A DNA stretch of 64,000 nucleotides from Hydra vulgaris. Lineage: Eukaryota; Cnidaria; Hydrozoa; Anthoathecata; Hydridae. The translations under genes and the position numbers were made by a program. The notes beneath the pieces were generated by a model. That model saw only the letters and a list, made by a program, of their open reading frames with translations, made no database searches and was not told the origin of the DNA. How positions within the stretch are numbered: the first letter of the stretch is position 1; every line of letters starts with the position of its first letter. This document shows, piece by piece, positions 26,230 through 40,660 of the stretch. Location of the stretch: assembly GCF_038396675.1 (NCBI RefSeq), contig NC_088926.1, forward strand, positions 29,900,001 through 29,964,000, read 5' to 3'.

Positions 26230-26460
26230 ACTTTACAGGATGAAGAAAATGAGGGTATTTGGTTGTGACTAAATGAACATTTATATATTTTTATGCTTTG
26301 TTTTTATTGGGTTTTATATTTTTATTTTTTGGGTTTTATATTTTTATTTTATTTTTATGAGTTTTATATTTTTATTTCTATTTTTTGGTTTTATATTTTT
26401 ATTTTTATTTTTTATTTTTATTTATGAGTTTTATACTTTTAGTATATTAAAAATTTAGTT
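26230..26460. repeat. VNTR of GGTTTTATATTTTTATTTTT, 3' side of LINE
   Basis: About six to seven imperfect copies of a T-rich 20-28 bp unit, preceded by AGGATGAAGAAAATGAGGGT and ATTTGGTTG. A parallel sequence lies at 29782-29960. Confidence 0.8.
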
Positions 26461-26504
26461 ATAGAGAATAGCTTGGGGTGATTGCATAACTGATAGTTCA
26501 TTGA

Positions 26505-28350
26505 TTATTTTTATTGAGGATAAACTTTTTTACATGGGTTATGAAGGCATTTCTATTTGTCATTTTGGAGAAAATGTTTTTAGTTTCAACAGGAAGAGAG
26601 TTCCAACTGTGAATTGATTGATACTTGATTGACTTTATACCATACTTATGTGTTTGTTTAAAAGGCATAGAGAAAATACATTAAGAAACAGACCTAAGTT
26701 TATAACTATGAATATCATTTGTGAATTTAAAGTAGCTTGTGAAACAGCTGGGCGTATTATTGTGGACAATGTCCCATACAAGAACACAGTTTGATAAGTA
26801 AATAAGTTCGTCAAGCTTTAAAATTTTAGAAAGATTATATAGTATGTCAGAACTAAAACTGTTAGGTTAAAAGTGAATTATTCTTAAAGATTTATTCTGG
26901 AGATTTATAAGGTTTATTTTATAAATGGATAAACTTTGTCCCCATATCTGACAGCCATAGCGTAGATGGGAGTTAAAAATAGCATGTCAAATATTCACAA
27001 GGGTTTTGTAGTTCACAAAATGACTTATTTTGGTAAGCATTCCATTTGCTCGACTTAGTTTGTTTGATATGGATTTAATTTGTTGAATGAACAAAAGATT
27101 TTCATCTAATATTATGCCCAGATTTTATATTTTATCTACAATATTTAGTTTTTGACCACTAATTCTAAAATTAAGTTTTTTGGTAATATTTTTGCCTTGA
27201 GGTTTAAATAGAAGTTATTCAGTTTTTTTGACATTCAAAGATATTTTGTTTGATCGCAACCATTGAACCAGTGATGTCAGGTCATAATTTAGGTACTTAT
27301 TTAGCTTTTTTAAAGACTTATCTACAATCAGAAGGTTAGTGTCATCAGCAAAATGGTACACCTTTGAGTATTTAATACAAGTGGGTAAATCATTTATGTA
27401 GTTAAGGAAAAGAAGGGGACCCAGAGTTGAACCCTGAGGAACACCTATAGATGTAAACTTAGTAGTGGATGAGATATTACCAATAGTAACACTTTGTGGA
27501 CGATGATTTAGATATGACTTAAACCAGTTCAGAGCAATTCCCCTTACACCATAATGATACAGCTTTGATAATAGAATTTTATGGTTGACAGTATCAAAAG
27601 CTTTTTGCAGATCAACAAATACTCCACCATCAAATTGTTTTTGATCCAAAGCCTCGCGTATGGTTTCAGTTATATCTATGAGTGCTTGGTTAGTAGAGTG
27701 CTTCTTTCGGAATCCAAATTGCAGACTATATAAGCTATCTGATAGATTTAAAAAACTAAGTAGCCTGTTATACATAAGCTTTGCAATTAGTTTATCTACA
27801 TTTGAGAGTAAGGATATAGGCCGATAGTTAAAAAGATCTTGTTTACAGCTGCTTTTAAAAGTTGAAACAACTTCTGCAACTTTAAATAAGTCAGGGAATA
27901 TCCCTGATTGAAAAGATTGATTTACTATTATACTTAAGGGGAAGCTCAATTCTTGAGATGCTAAGGTCATTATTTTTGAAGGAATGCTATTGGGTCCGGT
28001 GCTTTTTTTTGGATTCAAGAGAGAGATATAGACATTTACTTCTTGAGAAGTAACTGGAGATATAAAAAAAGTATCAGGATATTGGTTTTTTAGATAGTGG
28101 CTGAAGTGAAATCTAGGAGGTTTAATTTCTTTAGCAAAATTATCTGCAATTGAAGAGAAGTAACCATTAAATGTGTTTGCTATTGTTTTCTTGTTTGTTA
28201 TAGTTTTATTATTAATATTTAAACTATCTATATTATTGTTGTTCTTTGATTTAATATAAATTATACTCCTTATTTCATCCCAGGTGTTTTTAAGGTTATT
28301 TAGATTTTCATTAAAGTAGGTTGAACAATATGTTTTTTTTGAGTATCGCA
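26505..28350 (-). pseudogene. LINE reverse transcriptase (ORF2, C-terminal half)
   Basis: A continuous frame from about 28350 to 27215 reads STGPNSIPSKIM, YRPISLLSNVDKLIAKLMYN, FGFRKKHSTNQALID, GVFVDLQKAFDTVNHKILL, GVPQGSTLGPLLFLNYINDL and YHFADDTNLLIV, the last being the FADD active site. Two nonsense codons near 27215 and 27133 precede the C-terminal domain (LGIILDENL, RYGCQIWGQ, IKSIKYQSIHSWNSLPVE, VKKFILNKN). These are standard CR1/L2-clade non-LTR RT blocks 0-7 with both Asp of the catalytic pair present. The copy is inactive in cis because of the stops, but less decayed than the other LINEs here. Confidence 0.9.
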
Positions 28351-28746
28351 GTAGGTTACTAATTTAATTTCTATAATATTCGAATTTTTGAAAGTATTTT
28401 AATTCTCATTTTTACATTTTATAAACTTCTTGTGCAACTTATTTTTAATTTGTATTGAAGTAATGATTCCATTAGTAATCCATGGCTTTGATAAAGATTC
28501 ATTAGCTTTTTGGTAGATATTTTGAAAGGGGCATGATTATCAAGTAATCTTTAAAGTGCATCAAAAAACTTAGAAGTAGAGTGATTAGCACAATAGTTCC
28601 CTTATTGGTTTATTGAAAGCCAATCAGTTTCTTTAAGGTCTTTAAAAAAACTTTTTTCATCAAAATTTTTAAAACATCTTCGATATAGTTTGGGATGAGA
28701 CTGTTTTAAGTTCTTGCATGGAAAGGATATGAACTGAATAAGTTGG

Positions 28747-29745
28747 TCAGCAAGGCATACTGTTAGGTTGCCTGATTAAGTATTTTGGGTGTGAAAGTTT
28801 ACAAATATAATATCTATAAGTGTCTTTGATTTTGGAATAATTCTGGTTGGTTGAGTAATTAAATGGGAAGAGAGAGAAAGAGCACATAAGATTTAGAAAG
28901 TTAGAAACATCATTGCAGGAGTCATATTTTAAAATATTAATTTTGAAGTTTCCTAAAAGTACTATGTTTTTATTCTCTAGTGATAACTTGTCGAGTAGGA
29001 TTTGTATATAAGTGATATTGAACTCACTAGTGCTCATACATGGGTGGCGAAAAATGCAACCTAAAATAATATTTTTTTCTAATGGCAGTAAAATTTCAAT
29101 AAAGGTTGATTCTAGTTCTTTTTTTTCCTTAATTTTGAGGTCTGATCTCAAGTTATAATTTAATTCAGATTTTATACATATATAATAGTTCCTCCTTTAT
29201 TAAAATGAGAATCAGTACGTTCAAAGCCATTTAAAGTGATATCAGTTATAAGTGTTTTGTTGTGATTTAAGCGAGTTTCAGATAAAGCAATGATACTGGG
29301 TTTATTATTCGTAAGGAAACGCAGAAGTTTTAGATCATCAAGGTAATATTCCAAGGATGATATATTAACATGTAAATAGGTTTTTGAATCATTACTAATA
29401 GCTTTGTTATACTCCGTTGTATCATAGTATTTACAATTAATATTATCATTGTCAATTTTATTTTGACAAAGATTATTAAGGTTAGATGAAGTGTAATAAA
29501 ATAAATTATGAGTAAAAGTATTTGCACCATTTATAGTGACCTTAAAATCCTTATCTGTCAGAGAAGAGTATGGTAGAGTGTTTTCCAAGCATTTAAAACA
29601 GTACCAATAGCCAGTTTCAGTCATTTAAGAGTTGTAGAATTTTTTATCAACATTATTACACCTAATGTGAATCCACTTATTGCAAGAATCGCACTGTATA
29701 GCTTTTTTGATTATATGTTTCGATCTTATAACAAACACCACAAGG
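28747..29745 (-). pseudogene. LINE PHD finger and AP endonuclease
   Basis: The N-terminal part reads SPCGVCYK. After a shift it reads KAIQCDSCNKWIHIRCNN, and after a stop YWYCFKCLEN. This is a C4HC3 PHD-type zinc finger as found upstream of the endonuclease in some CR1-like LINEs. The endonuclease follows: LHVNISSLEYYLDDLKLLRF, PSIIALSETRLNHN, GFERTDSHFNKGGTIIYV, then in the next frame LGCIFRHPCMSTSEFN and VLLGNFKINILKYDS. The usual GDFN is GNFK here, so a catalytic Asp is replaced by Asn. Stops lie between the parts. The segment 28350-28747 that joins it to the RT is too decayed to follow cleanly. Confidence 0.78.
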
Positions 29746-29781
29746 AGACTTAACAACCTTATTATTCACTTCAGCATTTAG

Positions 29782-29960
29782 GATAATGAAGATGAGAAAA
29801 GGGTATTTGGTTGAACTAAACTTATATTTGTATATTTATTAGGTTTTTATTTTTATTTTTAATTTATGAGTTTTATATTTTTATTCTTATTTTAAGAGTT
29901 TTATATTTTTATTTCTATTTTCTAACTTTTATATTTTTATTTTATTATTTTTATTGTATT
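29782..29960. repeat. Second VNTR copy, 5' side of LINE
   Basis: AGGATAATGAAGATGAGAAA followed by GGGTATTTGGTTGAACTAAA and (GAGTTTTATATTTTTATTYT)n parallels 26230-26460 in the same orientation, so the LINE body is bracketed by direct repeats about 3.55 kb apart. Confidence 0.75.
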
Positions 29961-31096
<1,136 letters not shown>

Positions 31097-31541
31097 GTAA
31101 ACATACTACTTTATACGCACATCTACATTTTAGCTGTATTTTAACACTTATTAATAGTTAAAATAGAGCTAAAATGTCTAATACATAATAAAATCATCAT
31201 AAAGTTATATTAAAAATTCTAACAAATGTCAAAATTTATATCTGAATGTGTAACTAATGAATAAAAGTAAAATATTTGTACTTATCAGCAAAATGGTTAT
31301 ATTAAAAGGTGAAGAAAAGTTTGAGTTTAAAAGTTTAATTAAAAGGTATAAAAGCGTTTGAAAGTAAAAAATTTATAAATTGCTTCATATTATACTAACG
31401 CGACTAAACATTTACATAAAATATAATTTTTAAACTTACGGGAAACTTTTACGATTCAAAAACATGCGGTATACAGTCGGTTGATGGTTGGCACGGAATG
31501 CCAACAGTTAGCCAACTATAGCTAATAGTCAGTTGGACCAA

Positions 31542-32585
31542 CTAAAGCGTGTTTACTGGGTCGTTAGTGTCATGACATCTATACACGTTGGACCACGTTT
31601 CTTGTTTTAGTCTAACTGACAATTCATTAGTATTACTTGTTTTAAGATTGTGTTTTTTCAAATTTATAACTTTTGGTTCACAATCAGACATGGCTTTTAA
31701 ATTTCTTACTTTTATAAATATCGGAAAGTGATCGCTTATATCAGTCATAAATATCCCGGTTTCAAATTCCATTTTCAGGTAATTATTAATTAAAATATTG
31801 TCTATCACAGTTGCTGAGGTTTTTGACACTTGTGTTAGCTTATTTATTGATGACAAGACATTAAATTTAAGAAGCATATCAAAAAAGGATTTTGTTTTCG
31901 GAGACTTTGAATAAGTTATAGCATCAAGGTTCATGTCTCCAATAACGTAAAAAGTTTTATTTTATTTATTTATTTTTTCAATCGTATTTTTGATAAAAGT
32001 TTGAAATGATTTGATTTTACCACTTGGTGGACCATAAACGCATCCAATTAAAATATTTCGAAATTTTTTATTTATAATTTCAATTAAAAGGCTTTCATAA
32101 TTATCGTTTGAGATGCGTAGTATGTTTTTAACCTTAAAATCATGTTTTTTTGAGACATAAAGCCCTAACCCTCTAGCTTTTTTTCCGCTTCCTTTTGTTT
32201 GACTAATAAGTTTATAAGATGGCAAATTAAAAGAAGAATTTAATTTATGAGAATTTTCAAAATCATGCCAAGTCTCTGAAAGAGCTATGACGTCGAACGT
32301 GTAATTTATAATATTTAAAAATTCTTGTAGTTTCTCAAAATTTTACAGCATGCTTCTTATGTTTATATGCAAAACTGAAAAAGAACAATGATTGTTTATT
32401 TTTTTTAAATCAAAAGGATTAATATATGGTGTGCCAATTAAGTTCATTTGGGTTTCTTGAAAAATATTTGTATTTTCTTCAGACAGGTTATTTTAAAAGT
32501 TACCCTCGAAAGATTTTATATTTTCAAAATGTGCAGCCATCTTTAACGAATAATTAAAGAGATCAAATAAAATATCCATAAATAT
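31542..32585 (-). pseudogene. LINE AP endonuclease fragment
   Basis: Minus-strand blocks in order are VLHINIRSM, FDVIALSETWHDFENSH, SGKKARGLGLYVSKKHDFKV, ILIGCVYGPPSGKIKSF, then after stops MNLDAITYSKSPKTKSFFDM and TDISDHFPIFIKV. These correspond to the apurinic endonuclease domain (ALSETW, Y-P, GDMN, SDHFP) of CR1/L2-like LINEs. The frame ends within the linker to the RT. Stops are present near 32515, 32343 and 31961. Confidence 0.85.
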
Positions 32586-32639
32586 AAACAATGAATTAAA
32601 TCAAAACTTTAAATTAACTCGTTTCTCTGCGTCAAACAA

Positions 32640-33389
32640 CCAGCTGCGCTGTGGTCAATTTCTTCATTTCCGTGCGTCGAATTAACAATCAATTTGTGGA
32701 TATTTTCTTTAAATTCCTGAACAATAAGTTTATTGTACACAACTTTAGCGTAATGACCATTTTGTCAATGAAGCTTGGCCTGCTCAAAAAGTTCTTTTCG
32801 TATTTTTCGAGTCGTGAAACTATAATCTTCATTTAAAAAGACATTGCTCCCTTTTAATTTGGTTGCTTTTTCTAAGATAACCATTTTATATTCATAATCA
32901 CAAAGCTTTAGAACAATTGTTCGAGCTTGTTCTACTTTAGCTAGTCCCACTCGATGGGCTTGTTCAATCTTAATATCTTTCTCTATTCCAAGTTGCACGT
33001 TAAAAAGTTTCTTTATTTTTTCTTTTGTTATATCCCAATCTTTTTCTTTGTTTGTTTCAACTACCCCATCAGTTCGTAAGTTATTTCGCCTGTTTCTATC
33101 TTCATTATCTACACTCTTTAGTTTTAGTTCGGTATTGTCCGAAGATATCTTTCCCTGCATTTTTCTGATATTTTGTTAAATCTTTACAAATCTTTTTTAT
33201 TTTTTCTCCTACTGCTTTAACTTTGTCTTCTCATACGCCACCAACAAAATTCAATCCTGATTTTTTATCTTCTAGTTCGCGACGAGCAACATGAAAAATT
33301 GTTTGAAAATTATCAAACTTTTGATTCATGCTTGAAATAGCTTCACGAAAAAAAGATAAAATTGTTTCTTTTTGTAGATTTAGCATTTT
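32640..33389 (-). pseudogene. LINE ORF1 protein (coiled coil plus RRM-like)
   Basis: The start is taken at the ATG reading MLNLQKETILSFFREAISSM, with a short coiled-coil-like segment. A frameshift near 33235 leads to LKSVDNEDRNRRNNLRTDGV, IEQAHRVGLAKVEQARTIVL and LKGSNVFLNEDYSFTTRKIR. The ENRSRRNNLRI, IERAHRVG and NEDFS blocks are typical of L1/CR1-type ORF1 proteins that bind the LINE RNA. A TGA at about 32765 interrupts the C-terminus (KLH stop QNGHYAKVVYNKLIV). It is probably non-functional. Confidence 0.85.
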
Positions 33390-33535
33390 CCTAATAATAA
33401 TAATGGAAACAAATTCATCCGATTTAGCTATTAGATAAAAAATATTTCGTAAAGGTAATATCCACAAAACCTTTCTTTTATTTTTTGTCGCTCCAAAGAA
33501 AAACGCATCCGTCCACCACAACGCTCAATAAAGTT

Positions 33536-33898
33536 TTTACTGTTATTTTTGGATTCGGATTTTACTTTACTTTACCTACTCAAAGTTATGTATGTAAATA
33601 AAATATATTTATTTATGTAAATGTATAAAATGTTATTAGGGGTTAAAAAATATACTTTTTTACATTGATATATACTTAAAATATATACTTTTTTCATCGA
33701 TAGAATTTTACTTTAAACGACACTTTTACTACCATCAAAAACCAAGTTTAAAGTAAAATAAAACACTATACAACTTTAACAACAGTAAGAATTGCTAACA
33801 TGCTGATAATTATGTATTTTTGTTTTGGACGCAGTGGTTTAAACGTTACAACTTTTACCAATATGTGAACTACCAAACTCTCCAATATTTTTTCTGTT
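33536..33898. other. AT-rich spacer, no gene seen
   Basis: Nothing coding is recognised. ATATACTTTTTT occurs twice near 33650-33695, and TTTAAAGTAAAAT and ATTTTACTTTAAA (33706-33760) form an inverted pair. Confidence 0.5.
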
Positions 33899-36060
<2,162 letters not shown>

Positions 36061-36064
36061 TTTG

Positions 36065-36310
36065 TAGCAAGCCGAGCCCAATGGGCACAAGGACGTCCAT
36101 AGTACGTCCAACGACGTTCAAAATGGTCCGTTCTGACGTCCAGTGGTCATACCAAATGCAACGATTTTGGTCCGTCCATTTTAGACAATGATATATTATA
36201 TAAACTAAATGTCTAACTTGCGGGATTTTATTGGAAAAAAATGTAGCCGCTTGTTTTTGTTTATAACGACAGTCCGCCAATTGTAAAAAGAGCAAAAGCT
36301 GAAGCCAAAG

Positions 36311-36341
<31 letters not shown>

Positions 36342-36367
36342 CATACAACAATATAAAAAAATTATTC

Positions 36368-36419
<52 letters not shown>

Positions 36420-37110
36420 ATATATATATTTATATCAACAGACAGGGGCTCAAAGAAGATATGGATGACCAGTCACCACAATCTTTTCATAGAGAAAAAA
36501 AGTTATAATTATAATAAAATAAAATTATATAAAATAAAATTTAAAAAAAAAAACTCCGTTAAAATTTTTAAAAGTGTGAAATAAAAGTTAAAAATGCAAG
36601 TCAAAAGCTCACCATAAAATAAAAACAATTCAAAAACAAGTTTTAATAATTATAAAAGTTTTTTTATGAGCCTATTTTTATTAAAAAGTATTATAATTAA
36701 TAATAATGCTTTAAAAGCGTCAGTCGTTTTACTTTTTAGTTCAAACTTTAATACCTTTTCAATCGAAAATAATTTAACGAATCATAAACTATTATTTTAC
36801 AAGTATTCTAATTTCCGCTTAACACTTTTACATAAATAGTATTTCAATTTAAAATACATTTACTTCATTTAAGAAAAGAAAAGTTATAAATATTGTTTTA
36901 CAAATTTAATACGCCATTTGTAAAAACGGCAAAAAGATGCTTCACTTTTTGGATCTAAGTTAGACATCTAGTTATATAATATATTATTATTTTGGACCTA
37001 TAAAGTACGTCCAGGGACGCCTAAAACAGTACGTTCGGAGGTCCACAACAGACGCTTTTTAACGTCTTACGGATGTCTAAATTCTGTCCGTTTATTCAGC
37101 GTTTAATTTT
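36065..37110. mobile_element. ACGTCC-rich repeat pair, possible non-autonomous element
   Basis: CAATGGGCACAAGGACGTCC starts a stretch (36073-36185) rich in GGACGTCC, TACGTCC and ACGTTC. A similar stretch at 36998-37100 has TACGTCCAGGGACG, AGTACGTTCGGAGG and AACGTCTTACGGATG. The intervening 0.8 kb is AT-rich with a 27-T run (36311-36337) and (TA)n (36374-36428). The two ends may be degenerate inverted repeats, but because the motif is itself palindromic the orientation is uncertain. Confidence 0.5.
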
Positions 37111-37772
37111 ATTCAGCTCATTCTCATGCCGGTTCCATTTCAAGCAACTATAAAAAATGGAGTCTTGATATAAGAAATTAGATCTTTTTTTTTTCCCTCA
37201 AAGCCTAAATTTAATATACACTTGTTTTTGGGATTCAACACGAGTAGACCATCCAATTTGTATATTCGAATACTTGATATTCGAATAAATTTGCGTGTTT
37301 TTTTACTACTTGATATTCGAATATTTTCTCCAATATTCGATTAATTTCAAAAATGTAAAGGCAGAGTAAGCTTTTAAAAAAGTACTGTTAATTTCTCTTT
37401 TTACAAACGAAAAAAATATTTCTCTTTTTGCAAACGGAAAAAGTTCTTAGAATTTTTATATAACCTTGTAATGGAAAACTTAAATTGCATTTTTGTATGG
37501 TTTTTATTTTGTGTGACATTATTTTTGTTTGCTTTTAGAAAACAGTCGTTTATTTAGATTGCTTAAAAATATAAATACATATTTGTTCCATAAAAAAAAA
37601 AATCTTAATAATAATCTTAATAATAATAATTTTTAATATTTTGTGAATAAATAAATATAATATACAATTAAATAAATATAATAAAATATACAATTTGTGG
37701 TTGCATAATTTAAAGTAGTAAGTTAAATTTTTTTAGATTTTCTTAGATAATTCATCTCTGGTTTTTTTAGCC

Positions 37773-39700
37773 ATGTCAAAAAAATCCAAGGTATGGGAGT
37801 TTTTTAAGAAAGACAAAAAAAATATTGGTGAAGGCAAATGTGGTAGGTGCAACACGAACACAGGATGGAGAAGTTCAGCTACTGCTATGATTAATCATTT
37901 GAAGCTACGACACAACATATTGATATCTAAATCAGTATCAAATGACAATGATGGAGAAAATAATATTCCTAAGAAAAAACAAAATACTGAAATAAGTAAT
38001 ATTTGGCCATTTGTAAAAAAAGAATCTTTAAATGAAACATTGTCAAAAGTCGTAGCTTTAGATGGAATGGCTATCACAGCAATGAGTAAATCCCAAGTTA
38101 TAGCTGGTTACGTGCAACAAAAAGGTTATAAAATGCCGAAAAGTCCGACAACTATTTCAAAATGCATCAATAGCTTTATAAAGAAAAATGTGTTGAACAG
38201 CGGGAAAAATTTGAAAAATTAAAACAGCAAATCGTAAATTTGTTATTACTGTGCATGAATGGACAGATTGTACTATTTTACGTTATGTAAACGTAACAGC
38301 TCATGTGATTGGAATAGACTCAAATACAATTGAATGCTATGTTCTGGGTTTAACGGAAATAATTAAGCAGGCAAATGCAGAAACAATTAAACATTTGGTT
38401 GAAGCTAAGTTAGCAGACTTTAGGATTTTCTTAAAAAATGATGTTATTGCATCTACTAACGATGCAGCAGCCGTGATGAAAAAATATGGCATTATATTAG
38501 GTGTTTTAAATCAACTTTGCCATAATCACGCGCTTCATTTAGCCGTGATGGATATATATACTTCATTTAGCCGTGATGGATTTATATACCAAAAAATTCT
38601 ATTCGCAATGAAGTGTTTGACGATACCGAAGATTTTGTTGATGAAGATGTAGGAGAAGATTCCACAGAAGATCAGTGCTCTGATTACAATTTGGTGTTTA
38701 TTGAGGAAGATGAATATGATATGACGTTAGATTTTGATCAAACTATTAACAAGTTAAGAGGTGTTATAAGAATGTTTAAAAAATCGGCTACAAAGCATTC
38801 TATTTTGCAACAAAATATAGCTCAAAAATGGAGAAAAAACTCAAATTAAAATTAGACATAAAAACACGATGGAATTCTTTGAGTGTAATGATTCGACGAT
38901 TTTTAATTCTATCAGAATGTGTTAACAAATCTTTAGTCGAATTGAATATTGATCCAATTCCAGAAAATGATAATTTTGCGCTGCAAAACCTTGTTGATGT
39001 TCTGGCACCAGTTGAAACTGCTGTTACTGAATTAAGTAAAAATGATGCAAATCTCATAACTGCTGAAGGAGTTTACAAATTTTTGTTTGAAAAGTTGCAA
39101 CCAATGCAAACTAATATAGCAAAAAAACTGATACATGCGATCAAAATAGGGATGGATGAAAGAAGAGATCCAGTTTTAATGACATTGATCATTTATCTGC
39201 AGAGTGGAAATATACCAAGTTCTAACGCTCATTTTAAATATTCATCAAAAACTGCAGCAATATTATTCGCTGTTAAAGTTATGAAACAAATATATCCACA
39301 AATGTTTGAAGGAGAGCAAGTTAATAATGATACTACCTCATCTGATGCAGATGATTTAATAGAATTAACATCACCAGTTACAGTCGGATTGCAAAAAGAA
39401 CTCCAGAATGCAATAAGTTCTATTACAAAACAAAAAAACTGTCATGTTAGCAATCGCAGCGAACTTGATAAATATATTGAATTGAAGAAAGAATTTCTTC
39501 AATTGGATTCTTTTAAAAAACGGTCGACAACGCTGGACGTTTTGTATAACGCTTTAATAACAATACACCCTACCTCATCAGCTTCTGAAAGAGTATTCTC
39601 AACAGCAGACGCAATTAAAACGAAAAGAAGAACAAGTCTAAATTTCGAAACATTCAATTCTCTTTTATTTTTAAAATATATGTTTTTAGAAAAAAAATAA
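37773..39700 (+). pseudogene. hAT transposase (BED-type), three frames
   Basis: The first frame (37773-38222) starts MSKKSKVWEFFKKDKKN with a BED zinc finger CGRCNTNTGWRSSATAMINH, then LKLRH. After a TAA at 38220, the second part reads ITVHEWTDCTILRYVNVTAH (first Asp region), IASTNDAAAVMKKYGI and LNQLCHNHALHLAVMD. A 29-bp tandem duplication at about 38535-38590 repeats LHLAVMDIYTSF-like coding and a frameshift follows. The third part (38828-39700) carries KLDIKTRWNSLSVMIRRFL and the C-terminal dimerisation block TSSASERVFSTADAIKTKRR with LLFLKYMFL. About 640 residues in total, normal for the family. Only a few lesions are present, so the copy is comparatively young. Confidence 0.88.
38535..38590. 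repeat. Tandem duplication within the hAT gene
   Basis: CTTCATTTAGCCGTGATGGA followed by TATATATA occurs twice in direct tandem (units of about 29 bp). It disrupts the transposase frame. Confidence 0.85.
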
Positions 39701-39914
39701 TACATATATAAAATAATAAAATCGCTCAAAATAAAATATATATGACTTTTTTAACTAGATTATTATTATTTTTTATTTTTTTAATATGTCTTTTAACTTT
39801 TTGATAAATTATTCGAGTATTCGATTACTCGAATATTTTCAGATTTTTCTATTTGATATTCGAATAGTTGAAAAGCTCGAATAGTTGGATGGTCAAAACA
39901 CGAGTGGCAACCCT

Positions 39915-40660
39915 CATTACAATAATAACAAGGTTACTTTATAAATAATTAAATCCCTCTGTCGACAAAAACCATAACAAAAAAATAAAAAGAATAATAT
40001 TTTTGACAATAATAATATACAAATACAATCTAACATTATTTTTTGGCTCGTTTTAATATGTCGCTAATAGCATTGGACAATGTTGTTTTCATCATAACCA
40101 AATTTGTCATGAAAACATTCCTTGATTATATTAATTAAATCATGTGTATACGTATTTATAATAACCTAACTTTTTTTCGTATAAGAACGTATTCTGTATT
40201 TTTAAATATATATTAAATATGTTCTCATACGCACATATTCTCTTTTGCTGACTTCAAATAAAAGAATAAAAGAATTATGTTATAAATTGTATTTATCCAA
40301 AAATCATCACCTTTATTAAAATTAGCATCATGTGCCGGCAAATCACAAAAAACTTTTTATCTTTTAATGTTTCTTATACTTTTAAATTTAATTTCGTGAT
40401 AACTCAATCACGAAATTAAGTTTAAAAGTATAAAACTTTTAAATTTAATTTCGTGATAACTCAATGCTCTTTCAATTTTAATTATCTACAGCTCTTTAAT
40501 TTTCTAAATATATTGATAGTGAATTATATAGAGCAAAAATTGTACTAATTGTACTATTATTAGTTTGTAAAACATCATTCCGAACATTAAAACAGTCTCC
40601 TTTGTTTTTTTAGATTTTCTTCTTCTAATTTTATGAATGATTTTTGAAAAGAGTCTTATA
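39915..40660. other. AT-rich spacer with inverted and direct repeats
   Basis: No gene seen. ATACTTTTAAATTTAATTTC (then GTGAT) at 40376-40400 is mirrored at 40407-40431 with one mismatch, and a third direct copy follows at 40435-40464. Confidence 0.6.

Larger units (their letters stand above)
26122..29960 (-). mobile_element. CR1/L2-like non-LTR retrotransposon with PHD finger
   Basis: The minus-strand order is VNTR-like 5' region (29782-29960), PHD finger, AP endonuclease, reverse transcriptase, RT C-terminal domain ending near 26505, and a 3' region with another copy of the VNTR (26230-26460). A 47-bp direct repeat (core GATTGCATA and TAGTTYATTG) lies at 26122-26170 and 26457-26503, bracketing the 3' VNTR. 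The coding frame is broken but most domains can be followed. Confidence 0.82.
31542..33535 (-). mobile_element. LINE fragment with ORF1 and endonuclease, RT missing
   Basis: The minus-strand order is 5' region, ORF1 (RRM-type), then endonuclease, breaking off at 31542 in unrelated sequence. No reverse transcriptase follows. Loss of the 3' part is unusual because target-primed insertion normally loses the 5' end. Later deletion or rearrangement is the simplest explanation. Confidence 0.8.
37231..39914 (+). mobile_element. hAT element with BED finger and ATTCGAATA ends
   Basis: The left end (GGATTCAACACGAGTAGACC, then ATCCAA) resembles the reversed right end (AGGGTTGCCACTCGTGTTTT, then GACCATCCAA at 39882-39914). 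Next to each end lie clusters of ATTCGAATA or close variants (left at about 37264, 37279, 37315 and 37336; right at about 39812-39835, 39858 and 39877). An 8-bp target duplication was not evident. The transposase lies between, in the plus orientation. Confidence 0.8.

Noticed and set aside
26273..26458. Hydrophobic Phe/Ile/Leu-rich 61-codon frame
   Set aside because: It is a translation of the T-rich VNTR next to the LINE.
36065..37110. LTR retrotransposon interpretation of the ACGTCC repeats
   Set aside because: There is no protease, integrase or primer site between them, and the motif is palindromic, so direct terminal repeats cannot be claimed.
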